Positions 55,342-64,000 of a DNA stretch of 64,000 nt are shown piece by piece (the first letter of the stretch is position 1; each line of letters starts with the position of its first letter). The stretch lies in the NCBI GenBank assembly GCA_022494885.1, contig JAGVSM010002704.1, positions 124,001 through 188,000 of the forward strand, given 5' to 3'. The notes beneath the pieces are model-generated. The model did not search any database. It had not been told where the DNA came from and worked only from the letters and a program-made list of their open reading frames with translations. The translations under genes and the position numbers were made by a program. This stretch comes from Micrasema longulum. Lineage: Eukaryota; Arthropoda; Insecta; Trichoptera; Brachycentridae.

Positions 55342-55470
55342 CACAGTCGAAGGGCATGTGCAAAATGGGAATAGTGGTAGAAGAAGCTGGGAATGTGTGT
55401 ACCGATGTTAGGATAGATGTATGTGTCATTTCAAATTATCTGCATACCTTTTGATAGAAATAGAGTAGTG
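55342..55470 (+). mobile_element. Fam-1 LINE 3' end, very degenerate
   Basis: AGTCGAAGGGCATGTGCAAA and GAAGAAGCTGGGAATG follow the order of the 49.1-kb copy (AGCATGTATGAC, GAAGCTAGGAATAA). It ends in GTAGTGGTGGTAC, a decayed TAG tail. Confidence 0.45.
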
Positions 55471-55985
55471 GTGGTACAACGAAAGCGCCGATCACTTTCC
55501 CAAAACTAATTTCGAAAAAATGAAATATTTATTTACAATCAAACCTCGAAAATAACAAAACATAGAAACTTTAAAAGATTTAATTGTACGAGTACCCCTC
55601 ATTGCAGTATTGTCAATTTTAAAACACATGGTCACACATTCTCGATATTTTAGTGGTTCTGTATGATAGTGAAGGAATACAGTGTAAGTTCCAAAAAAGG
55701 ACTGCGGCCAGGTCATAATTTTCAGACCCCGCTTCGAAAGAAAGAAGAACATAGTAATTCAAACAAAATAAACAAAAAACCTCCATACATTTAAGAAACA
55801 TTCAAAGAATTTTTTTTTCAGGAAGAGAAAAATAAAATTTCGTGTGTTGATACCTTATCCGGTTTTCAAAGTGATTTATCGTTTTTGTATACCGTGCGTC
55901 CGAAGACGGCAGACAAAAACGAATCTCTTTTATAGGTTTTTGGATGGTTGCTAGCTCCCATAAGAAACAATAGATCAAAAAAGCA
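55471..55985. other. Spacer, nothing recognised
   Basis: The frame at 55,492-55,752 has no known motif. Confidence 0.4.
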
Positions 55986-55989
55986 AAAA

Positions 55990-57350
55990 TTACTGCTCTA
56001 GTGCCATAATGGTTGGGATTGGAAACTGTTTATCAGCCAGTATCGATTTTATATCAGGTGTACCTCAGGGTGCCCATCTGGTATCTCTTCTTTTTTATTT
56101 GTTTATTGACGATGTAGCAAATGTATTCTCCTTTACTCGTTTTTGGCTCGTTGCGGATGACAATAAAATTATTAAAACGATCCAAAATACAAATGACTAT
56201 TTGCTGCCTAAGTCAGATATTGATTCTTTGAATATGTGGTACAAGGCCAGCAACCTAAAATAATGTATTTTTGCTGAGTTAGAAAACCAACCACCTTTTA
56301 TTACAAAGTCGAAAAATTTTATTTAGATGTAGTCAAGTCTAGTAAGGACCTCGGAGTTATCGTGAACTGTTAATATAGTCGGATAAACATATTAATACTA
56401 TGATTGATAAGTCACAAGAACTATTATTATTATGATTAGAGCGAGAACAAAGATCGCCGATGTGGTCCATAGAGCTGCTAACCAGAAATAGAGCTGGGCT
56501 GGTCATATAGCCAGAATCACAGACTCTAGATGGACCAAAAAAGTCCTGGAATGGCGACCCAGAACGGGTAGAAGAAGTGTCGGCAGGCCTCAGACAAGGT
56601 GGTCTGATGACATAAGACGAGTTGCAGGAAGTGGTTGGATGCAGTTGGCTCAGGATAGGGAAATATGGAGACTAAAGGGGGAGGCCTATGTTCAACATTG
56701 GACAAGAGACGGCTGATGATGATGATGATGATGAAGAACTCTAAGGTTCTGTTAGCCGGACATGTAGTGACTTTACTAATATGCTCACAGTTAAAGCACT
56801 CTATTGCTTACTTGTTCGTCTTCTTTAAGAATATGCCCCCGTGATCTGGTCTCGTGAATTGGTGCAACATCGTCTGCTAATATAAGTAGTGTGGATTGAT
56901 GATTGGCCTCCAGAGGGGAGACTACGCCTACGGAGAAATGGAGTCAATGTCAAAAATCTCATGTCTACAAAAACGCAGAAATAACATTGACTCCATATTT
57001 ATATTTATTTACTAAATGGCTTAATTGATATACCATCGTTACTGGAACAAGTGGCATCCTATGTTCCGATCCACCGGTTGCGAAATAATAATGTGTTGTT
57101 CCTTTATAAGCACAAACTATGGCTTGCATGCACCAATTTCTCAATTGTGTAGCATTGTAAACTCGAGACAAGATCTGGACCTTTTTGGTGTAAGTCTTTA
57201 TAGATTTAAACATTCTCTAAGATAGGCTAGATCTTGTCTTAAGGCTTTAATTTTATTTAGTTGTATTTTATTTTAATTGTACTTGTATGTATTATATGGA
57301 AATGTGTTTGCTATTTATGAATTGACTGAATAGGTCCGTAAATAAATAAA
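55990..57350 (+). mobile_element. Fam-5 Jockey-like LINE, split by a nested insertion
   Basis: Before the insertion: ISGVPQGAHLVSLLFYLFID, then WLVADDNKIIKTI (the YADD box as VADD) and DIDSLNMWYKASNLK. After it: MLTVKALYCLLVRLLEYAPV (one stop within), VIWS, and a C-terminus close to RLRNNNVLFLYKHK. The post-insertion part corresponds to 62,236-62,590. It ends with CCGTAAATAAATAAATAAAA at 57,332-57,355. The frame on both sides joins at DKSQE/L once the insertion is ignored. Confidence 0.8.
56416..56740 (+). mobile_element. Nested Fam-2 RTE-like LINE fragment with 7-bp target duplication
   Basis: AAGAACT at 56,416-56,422 and 56,734-56,740 flanks a 311-bp insert. It reads RARTKIADVVHRAANQK, then LGWAGHIARITDSRWTKKVL, EWRPRTGRRSVGRPQTRWSD and SGWMQLAQDREIWR. 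This is the C-terminal tail of an RTE-like element, with one stop. It ends in GGCTGATGATGATGATGATG. It is a 5'-truncated insertion by target-primed reverse transcription. Confidence 0.85.
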
Positions 57351-57355
57351 TAAAA

Positions 57356-57740
57356 AAGGGAGAAAGTACACGAATTCGTTTGTATGAAGAAAATTCAGAC
57401 CGCGTTCTGGAGTGCTGGTGAGTTTGTGCCTCTGACAAATGACGAATCTGTCCGTTCACAGAATCTCCAATATTTGTTGCTAACGTCACTCGATTATCCA
57501 TTACGTGGTAAGTATCAATGTACTATTTGATAGAAAACGGGCTATAAATAGAAGAATGACAAAAACATATCATCATCATTTGAATCGTACTTTTTGGGGA
57601 AATTTAATATTATTTTTACTCCTGTGTCATCGTACGCTTTAAGTTTCTCAACTTACGCGCCTCAGATCGTTAAACAAAACTTCCACTAAAAAAACTATGA
57701 AATTGAAAATCTGAAACGAATGAATTTTCTGTAATTCAAC
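57356..57740. other. Spacer, nothing recognised
   Basis: No signature was seen. Confidence 0.4.
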
Positions 57741-57743
57741 AAC

Positions 57744-58190
57744 TTGACCCGCTCGAGCTGTACACAAATGGTCACATACGACGTTTTGACCGCCAGAAAA
57801 AAGAGTACTTACTTAAATCATTTAGGCCGAGACGCGGGAGAGCCGCGTATACGGAAGCAGCGCAGATCCAAAACGACGATGCTGTACAAGCGACGGCCGG
57901 TCGAAACGCCGTTTGGTTTCGATCCGTTTTGGCAGTTAAGCCGTTCTTTCTTCGGATTTCTCCGGCCATTAGATTACCAACCTACAAAACGAAAATAAGT
58001 TGAATGCCTCGCTGGGCTGCCATGAATAATCGCGTTTGTGGCGAGAGTTTCATGCGGCGGGGAATGCGATACTTTCTCGGCGGGCTGGCAACCTTTCCGG
58101 TCGCCACTGAGCGACGGACCAGGGGCGGAAAAGGGAGAGTGGGGGTAAGGGGAATGGGAGTTTTTAGTGGCCAAGCGGCGTGGGGTGAGA
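57744..58190. other. GC-rich island with short unrecognised frames
   Basis: Composition rises sharply, with many CpG (GCCGAGACGCGGGAGAGCCG, GGCGGGGAATGCGATAC). Frames on both strands (57,744-57,998 plus; 57,772-57,969 minus; 58,004-58,228 plus) have no known domain. It could be a promoter-associated island, an unrecognised exon or an old element. I cannot decide. Confidence 0.35.
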
Positions 58191-58229
58191 GTATTTTAAA
58201 TAATTTATATTATTTTTTTTATTTATAGA

Positions 58230-59375
58230 TGTAAACACTACATTATTTACGGATTTATTATTTTATTTTTTACAAGGAAGTTTTATGCCTGTAGCATCTT
58301 CACTTTATGGCGCATCAGTCATTATACCTGGCCGTTGTAGTTTTTCAATCTTAAATGCCTGTTTGGTAAAAATAAACGGATTTTGTAGAATTTAGACCCA
58401 GTTGCACTACAGAAGGTTTAGGTAAATGTTTTTAAAAGTTAAATAATATAATTGTTGAGTTTTTGTCAAAATAGGCAAAATGAACCGAATGACAAAATTA
58501 AAATAAAGGAACTAGTTCTGCCCGCTTTAACAAAAACGCAACAATGATTTAACTGTTAACTTTTTTTATACAACTAGATGAAAAGGGACGTACGGCGTTA
58601 TAAAAATTGAAACGGTGATTTTCAAAACATGAATCTTATTTATTTTATTTATTATGGTTCACAATGAATAAATATAAACACAACATACGCCATTGGTATA
58701 ATAATCACAATTTCTTATGTTAAGATATTGTTCATCAATTTTATGTGAACACAACATGCACAAATAAGTAAAAAAAGACTTAATCTATTTTTTTTAACTG
58801 ACAAGAATTGAAAGTTATTACAATAAATTATTTTATATCATAAGTCGTTAATCTGAAATTTAATGCGTAGGGTTCTGAAATTGCGAGAGGCGAAGCCTTA
58901 GGGCTTCTACGATATTATTTAGCGGAGTTGACTGTATTTTAATTTTAATGAAATAAGTGAATATCTTCGATATGCGGTATGTAGTGACAATCGGTCATAA
59001 CCCCAGCGAATGAGATGGATTAGGAATGGATGCCACTAATCTGCTTCGTTCTTGATGGAATTGCGGTGGTCCGACTGGTCAATTGCGAGCGGCTCCAACA
59101 CTAAGACAGGATCCCCGATCTGGAGCTGAACACTGGTGGTTGATAGAAACAAAGTCTATGATGCTGCCCACGTTCAACAAAATAAACGGGTGATTCACTA
59201 CAAGAGGTCTTATTGTGGCGGATGATCAGAGGATACTAAGGTGGGAAGTGAACAGTGGTTGTGGGTGAAAAAGATTTTGAAGTTGTGACAATATTTTAAT
59301 GCATACCCACATAATTCGCAACCAGTACTGCTTTGATTCCATCATCAGTAATCTTTTACAATATACACGGAGGCA
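58230..59375. other. AT-rich stretch with a LINE-like tail
   Basis: TTATTTATTTTATTTATTAT at 58,637-58,657 resembles a minus-strand LINE tail. No coding part is recognised. Confidence 0.4.
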
Positions 59376-59378
59376 AGA

Positions 59379-59486
59379 TACCATATTTTGCCGACAATAA
59401 AACCCATTGGACCTTAAGACGCGCTCTAATTTTTGCTTGAATTTTCAGAGCAAAAAAGTACGTCTTATGGTCCGAAAAATACGGTA
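59379..59486. mobile_element. 108-bp MITE
   Basis: Left TACCATATTTTGCCGACAAT; right (complement) TACCGTATTTTTCGGACCAT. Both arms continue to AAGACGC / AAGACGT. TACCGTATTTTTCGG ends recur in MITEs of many eukaryotes. The superfamily is not assigned. Confidence 0.6.
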
Positions 59487-59489
59487 ATC

Positions 59490-59855
59490 AGTTATACGTT
59501 GCGGTAAAAGATATATAAAATACATATTTCACCTAGACTTTTCCTGGAATCTAACTCGGGGTTTCAAACATGATAGGCAAAGTCGTAACCAGTATCTGCA
59601 CACTTTCCCCTCGTTTTTTTTTTTCAGGATTTATACCTAAGAGTAACCATCGAGTCAAATACACTCGTTTTGGTATTTTGTTCTCATACAGAAATGTATT
59701 CTTTGTTTTGCCCAGATATGGCAAAATCACAATGGCATCAAAATAACGCGAAATAAAAAAAGGTTTTCTTAAGAAATACAGTGGGTGATTTTGAAAAAAA
59801 AAACAATTTTATTATTTTTTGAGTTTATTGAATGTTTTATGTTTATTTTCTATCG
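59490..59855. other. Spacer with SINE-like remnants
   Basis: Minus-strand CCCCGAGTTAGATTCC at 59,545-59,560 is a weak box-B-like site. CAGGATTTATACCTAAGAGT at 59,626 is a Repeat E remnant. Confidence 0.35.
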
Positions 59856-59859
59856 AGTC

Positions 59860-60015
59860 GCCCCTGCGCCGCTCCCTCAAACTGCTCGTCTCGTTATGAA
59901 CGAGCCCACCCGAACAGCTTCGAAAACGCCCGAGCGGTCATTAGCCGCGACCGCCGGAATAAAAACGACTCATTATCCCGCAAAAGGCCCGCACATACGA
60001 CCTTGTTCTCTCGGA
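59860..60015. other. GC-rich island with unrecognised frame
   Basis: CpG-rich block (CGCCCGAGCGGTCATTAGCC, CGCGACCGCCGG) in AT-rich surroundings. Frames at 59,785-60,021 and 59,832-60,092 match nothing known to me. Confidence 0.35.
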
Positions 60016-60189
60016 CGATAATTACAATTGAACAAAAAATATTGTCATTTGGTAAGCGCCTTAGTAACGGATCAATTTCTCACATAATATAATTCCAATA
60101 CTCAATTAATAGATGGCACCAGTTATTTATTAATAATAACCGTAATGATAAATCATTTAGATGTTTTAACAGTGACTAAAAGGTCGTTA

Positions 60190-60330
60190 ACACGCGAACA
60201 ATACAATATATAAGACAATATTGTCTTGTCCCAGCTCCGTAAACAGCCTCGACCGCGAAGGACGGAACGCTAGGACAATACGAACACTAGGCAGTAGTTC
60301 ACTCGTGAGCGCTCCAAAAATGTAATCACT
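60190..60330. repeat. Block with the GGACAAT motif
   Basis: AACACGCGAACAATAC, AAGACAATATTGTCTTG (a 17-bp self-complementary site) and GCTAGGACAATACGAACAC. The same style recurs at 61.1-61.33 kb. Confidence 0.4.
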
Positions 60331-60710
60331 ACGGCGTTAACTCTTGGGAAGCTGTGATGTCACACTAGTCGACAAATGACACAATACTTATATATTCCTC
60401 TAATTTTTTAAAATGATGAACACGTATTTTTTGTAATTTTTAAATGGACATTTTCACACCGGATTTGGCAAGTATAATTTATATAACTATGCTGATTGTT
60501 AATACAAAAAAATATTTATCCTTGCTACGCGAAGAATAATTGTCCGCTAATTCAGCAACACATATGTATAAGAGAGAGCACGAAGATAGACCTCATAACA
60601 AGAAAGATAGAACGCATAACAAGGAAGACAGTGACGCTGTTCTGTGGCGGGTGTTGTGTATAACAGATTCAGTCGGTTAATGAAAGTGATGGGGGACGCA
60701 CGCGCGTAAT
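60331..60710 (-). repeat. 330-bp unclassified repeat, copy 3
   Basis: Minus-strand copy: ACCGACTGAATCTGTTATAC, TCTTCCTTGTTATGCGTT, CTTCGCGTAGCAAGGATAAA and CCGGTGTGAAAATGTCCATT in the same order as the two plus copies. It contains a ~20-bp internal tandem variant (CATAACAAGAAAGATAGAA, CATAACAAGGAAGACAG). Confidence 0.7.
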
Positions 60711-61330
60711 ATGAGCGGTGAATTTATGATTTTTAATTTAATTTTCTATAACAGAGATAAATTTTATGTTTATTTGCATAAATTATGAAAAGGTAATTGT
60801 TAAACAGTATGTCTCCATTTTAATTTTATTTTCAAATGTCTGAACTTTATAGTATTCCGTCTTTCACTATTGGTAACACGATGTTAAATCACCGCGCGCT
60901 AAGGGATTATTTACCACAGACTTTTAAGAGTTAATTACGAGCCAGATCACGAAAACTATTATTCATTTTATATCAAAATGTATTGTTATTATTAAAGGAC
61001 GAACTAAATAGTACAAATATTTTTTTTCAGTCGCCATTTTCTGCGAAATAAATGCGAGGGAGCGACACCGTCGCGCAAATCGCTATTGTCATAAGGTCCT
61101 GTCCGCCCGCGTTCACACGAGGACAATGCGGCTGTCACAATGGTTAAAGTAATCATGGTTCCACGGAGATAACCAGCCCGCCTATGTAATGAATAATGTC
61201 TTAGAACAATTTTCTGTCCTACCGATTGCCGTTTTTACACGTGGACAATGTTTGAGTTCTAGAACTGAAAAATACTGTATTGTTTACGTAAACGGCCTTT
61301 TAAGTTGGTTTCACACAAGGACAATACAAT
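60711..61330. repeat. Unrecognised region with repeated CACANGGACAAT
   Basis: TTCACACGAGGACAATGC (61,112), TTACACGTGGACAATG (61,235) and TTCACACAAGGACAATAC (61,311) repeat one motif, with a 60.2-kb relative on the far side of the 330-bp repeat. This suggests an old element interrupted by that repeat. Confidence 0.4.
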
Positions 61331-61444
61331 AGACGTACGTAATTGGCACAGTTTTAGATTTACGTTTTTTATAATAAATGTATTATACCCTTTATATATC
61401 AACAAAGGCATAGGGCACAGCATCCATATTCATATAAATAAATA

Positions 61445-61975
61445 CAAACAAACAAACAAACCATCACGCCGTTTCCCCGTAAGGGTAGGCAGAGAGGATA
61501 GAACGCCACAACACTCTATCTTTGCATACAGATCTCGCTTCCTCTACATTCATACATCTTCTCATGCACGCGCGCCGATTATTCCGACTTTTGACATGTC
61601 CATCTTTAAGTATTTGTTGGATTTGGTCATGCCATGTCTTTCTCGGTCTTCCTCTATTTCTGCATCCATCAACATTCGCATTGTTAATATTCTTGGCCGT
61701 TCTCTCGCTGTCCATTCGTTCTACATGTCCAAACCAGCGCAGAGCTCCTTTCTTGATTTTGTCGATAATGCTTGTCTCAGCCTTACGGATCTCAACATTT
61801 GTGCATCTATCGTACATAGTTTTACCACACATTCGCCTGAGAGATCGCATTTCGACAGCATTCAGCCTACTTTCATCCCTGTTTTTCCAAGTCCATACTT
61901 CGCTTCCATACATCAGGGATGGGACCAGGACTCCGTTGTGAACTGCCAATTTTGCCTCTTGTCACAAGTATTTAT
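61445..61975 (-). mobile_element. Fam-1 LINE 3' portion, TTTG tail, best copy
   Basis: A 161-codon open minus-strand frame (61,464-61,949) reads VLVPSLMYGSEVWTWKNRDE, LNAVEMRSLRRMCGKTMYD, SIIDKIKKGALRWFGHVERM, GRPRKTWHDQIQQILKDGH and VLWRSILSAYPYGETA. The stop lies next to GGCGTGATGG and a TTTG tract (61,441-61,461). It is the C-terminal third of the ORF. The 5' cut is at about 61,975. The lack of frame damage marks it as the youngest Fam-1 copy here. Confidence 0.85.
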
Positions 61976-61984
61976 TTGCCAAGG

Positions 61985-62150
61985 TCGATAAATAAATATT
62001 ATAAATGCAAGAGCGCGTTTGTCTGTTTGTTTGAGTTTCTTCCACGTCGCAGCGGTGCAATCTATCAACGTGATTTTTTGCATAGGAATAACCGGAGAGC
62101 GAAAAAGTATCATTCGCTACTTTTCATCCTGAAAAAAATTCACTCCCTTC
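61985..62150 (+). repeat. TATAAATGC...GTCTGTTTG repeat
   Basis: ATTATAAATGCAAGAGCG, GTTTGTCTGTTTGTTTGAG and GCTACTTTTCATCCTGAA match in style a repeat widespread in arthropod genomes that is often tied to non-autonomous Helitrons. A second block (TAGGCTACTTTTTATCCCG) lies at about 62,924-62,942, on the other side of the LINE. Confidence 0.45.
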
Positions 62151-62229
62151 AGAAAATTCTTAGTGGAAATATGAATTAATATTAAAACAGAATAACGGTG
62201 CTACATCGCCATAGAATAAAGGATAGTCG

Positions 62230-62875
62230 TATTGGATGACCGGCACTACGTCTGATTTCCAAAGTATGCTTACACTTAAAACACTTTATTGCTCTTTAGT
62301 TCGCCCTATTCTTGAATATGCATCTGTAATCTGGTCCCCTCATTATGCTGTTCATATCAAGCGCCTTGAATCAGTTCAACATCGTTTTATAAGAAAAATT
62401 GCATGGAAGATGGGATTGGAAAGAGGAGACTATTCATATTCTGATATGGAGAGGTTTTTAAGCATATCAAGTCTTGAAAAACGCAGATGCATTGCAGATA
62501 TAATCTGCATGTATAAAATTATGAACTGTCTCATTGATGCCCCTGAAATTTTGCAAAAGATTCTTTTTAACGTTCCACCCGTAGACTAAGAAATAATGAA
62601 ATGCTTTTCCTCGGTCACTACAGGACCAATTATGGTGCACAGTCGCCTTTGCCCAGAATGATCAGGCGGGTGAACGATCATCAAGATCTTGATTATTATG
62701 GTGTAAGGATGTCTTTCTTTACAAATCAGCTAAAGAATCTGTATAGTTAGCCTATGCTTTTTACTTAATCTAAAAAATCTATCATCTGTCTTTGCTGCTT
62801 ATTTCTGTTCCTTATATTTTTTTATTCCTTTGTAAAATTTCTTTTAATTGTAATGTTTATAATGGACTTTGTCCG

Positions 62876-62914
<39 letters not shown>

Positions 62915-62917
62915 ATT
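62230..62917 (+). mobile_element. Fam-5 Jockey-like LINE 3' end with AAAT tail
   Basis: The frame at 62,236-62,589 reads MLTLKTLYCSLVRPILEYAS, VIWSPHYAVHIKRLESVQHR, FLSISSLEKRRCIADIICMY and NCLIDAPEILQKILFNVP, the Jockey-clade C-terminal domain. It continues after a stop with frameshifts. It ends in a ten-unit AAAT tail (62,877-62,917). It is the same family as 56,740-57,350 but better preserved. Confidence 0.8.
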
Positions 62918-62945
62918 AGATTTAGGCTACTTTTTATCCCGAAAC

Positions 62946-63484
62946 AATTTATTTATTTATTTATTTATTAAAAATTACAAAATTAAATATTTATGAACTT
63001 ATTAAGGCTTTTTAGGCTATGCCCGTTTCAAGCCACAATAAATAACAATAAAAATACATAGTAAAATTAAATAGATCAAATTATTATGACATAGAATAAC
63101 AATCTAGAAAAAAAGGTAAATCTAATAAATAATCAAATTCCAAAGAATACAATGCAAAAAAGAAAATCAGAAATAATTTTTAAAATATAAAACTATACAA
63201 ATTAAGATTCACAGATAATCAAATATACAAAATAGTGGTATTAATAAAATTAACAAAATAATAGTAAAATATAGTAGTATTAAAAAAAACAAAATGAGAG
63301 TATCATTTAAATCAACAGAAAAAGAATATATACATAAAAGCATACTTGAAATGATAATTGAGATATGTATTCTAGAAACTCACTCAATACTATAGTAAGA
63401 AATATAAGAAATAGGAGCAATAAATCATATACCAAATAATAGAAATATAAGAAATAGGAGCAATAAATCATATACCAAATAATA
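62946..63484 (-). mobile_element. Fam-5 LINE 3' UTR, with 43-bp tandem duplication
   Basis: The TTTATTTATT tract at 62,948-62,969 is its tail. CTTTTTAGGCTATGCCCGTT and the rest match 46,925-47,400 in reverse. At the inner end a 43-bp unit (63,399-63,441) is repeated exactly at 63,442-63,484. It is oriented tail-to-tail with the preceding LINE and head-to-head with the next. Confidence 0.65.
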
Positions 63485-64000
63485 AATTTTCCGAATACAA
63501 AATATTTGCCGATGACACAAAAATATACAAGAAAGTTACTTCCCTACAAGATTGTCTTGATATGCAAGAAGATCTTGAAAACTTCTCTACTTACTGTGTA
63601 AATAATCAGCTCATATTAAATCCGCTTAAATGCAAAACAATTACCTTTACGAGAATAAAAAATCCGATAGATTATTCGTATTCTCTATCGGGTACAGTCT
63701 TGCACCGTGTCCAAGAAATACGAGATCTAGGTGTAGTTCTGGACTCAAAAATGACATTTCAATCACATATTGATAAAATTATTGAAAAAGCATATAAAAT
63801 GTTAGGTTTTATTATACGAGTATCTAAGCCTTTTAAAAATGATCTAACAATAAAAAATCTTTATTATAGTTATGTAAGAACCCATCTTGAATTTGCGTCT
63901 ATCGTTTGGAATCCACAATACATTACTTATATTGACAGGCTGGAGAAAGTACAAAACAAATTTTTAAAACATTTGAATTTCCGATGCTCTCTTATATTTC
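63451..64000 (+). mobile_element. Fam-5 Jockey-like reverse transcriptase, open to window end
   Basis: A frame without stops from 63,451 to the edge reads INHIPNNKFSEYKIFADDTK (FADD catalytic box), CVNNQLILNPLKCKTITFTR, LGVVLDSKMTFQSHIDKIIE, and then YYSYVRTHLEFASIVWNPQY. This is the Jockey palm-to-thumb order with no damage visible in ~180 codons. No start codon lies near because the 5' part is missing. The first codons overlap the second 43-bp unit, so the true junction is unclear. The element may be relatively young. Confidence 0.8.

Noticed and set aside
61522..61941. Plus-strand 139-codon and 228-codon ORFs at 61.3-62.0 kb
   Set aside because: They are antisense shadows of the Fam-1 LINE frame, whose minus-strand translation has clear family motifs.
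1..64000. CRISPR array or bacterial operon structure
   Set aside because: No regularly spaced identical repeats with unique spacers, no ribosome-binding-site pattern, and gene content is eukaryotic transposons.

Overview
The window reads as insect nuclear DNA, most likely from a moth or butterfly. It is strongly AT-rich, has no bacterial-style gene packing, and is filled with decayed mobile elements of kinds common in Lepidoptera: several LINE (non-LTR) families, tRNA-derived SINEs, pogo-like and mariner-like DNA elements and many MITEs. The order is inferred from element types, not from a diagnostic host gene.

Host coding content is almost nil. The one stretch that looks like a host exon is at about 23.60-23.81 kb: the N-terminal zinc ribbon of RNA polymerase I subunit RPA12. 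Its second zinc ribbon was not found in the window. Nearly all other long reading frames are LINE or transposase remnants, or chance frames in AT-rich DNA.

Layout. 0-9.7 kb: inverted repeats, a 407-bp GC-rich insertion with a 9-bp target duplication, two Fam-1 LINE tails, SINEs, and hammerhead-like motifs near 4.0 kb. 9.7-17 kb: copies of an unrecognised ~376-bp repeat (called KR here), a 291-bp ATTTT microsatellite and RT fragments. 17-29 kb: MITEs, two copies of an element with hAT-like ends (one split by an RTE-like insertion), many LINE 3' ends, the RPA12 exon and a hammerhead-like motif. 29-41 kb: palindromic MITEs, a pogo-like element, an inverted repeat around the best hammerhead-like core, a KR cluster with a full SINE-B, and a 1.2-kb reverse-transcriptase pseudogene. 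41-54 kb: a pogo derivative with intact ends but no catalytic core, a mariner-superfamily transposase pseudogene, two copies of an unclassified ~330-bp repeat, a 375-bp long-TIR MITE and two more hammerhead-like motifs. 54-64 kb: a full SINE-B, a Jockey-like LINE interrupted by a TGATGA-tailed RTE-like fragment, GC-rich islands, the third 330-bp repeat, the best-preserved Fam-1 tail and head-to-head Jockey-like fragments.

Labels used below. Fam-1: LINE ending in GGCGTGATGG with a TTG/TTTG or TAG tail. Fam-2: RTE-like LINE with a TGATGA tail. Fam-3: LINE with PESLNHA. Fam-4: CR1-like LINE with GPTAWNALP. Fam-5: Jockey-like LINEs. Fam-6: LINE at 14.0 and 37.9 kb. SINE-A to SINE-D: tRNA-derived SINEs. 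KR: the ~376-bp repeat. Family names rest on reading motifs by eye; no database search was run.
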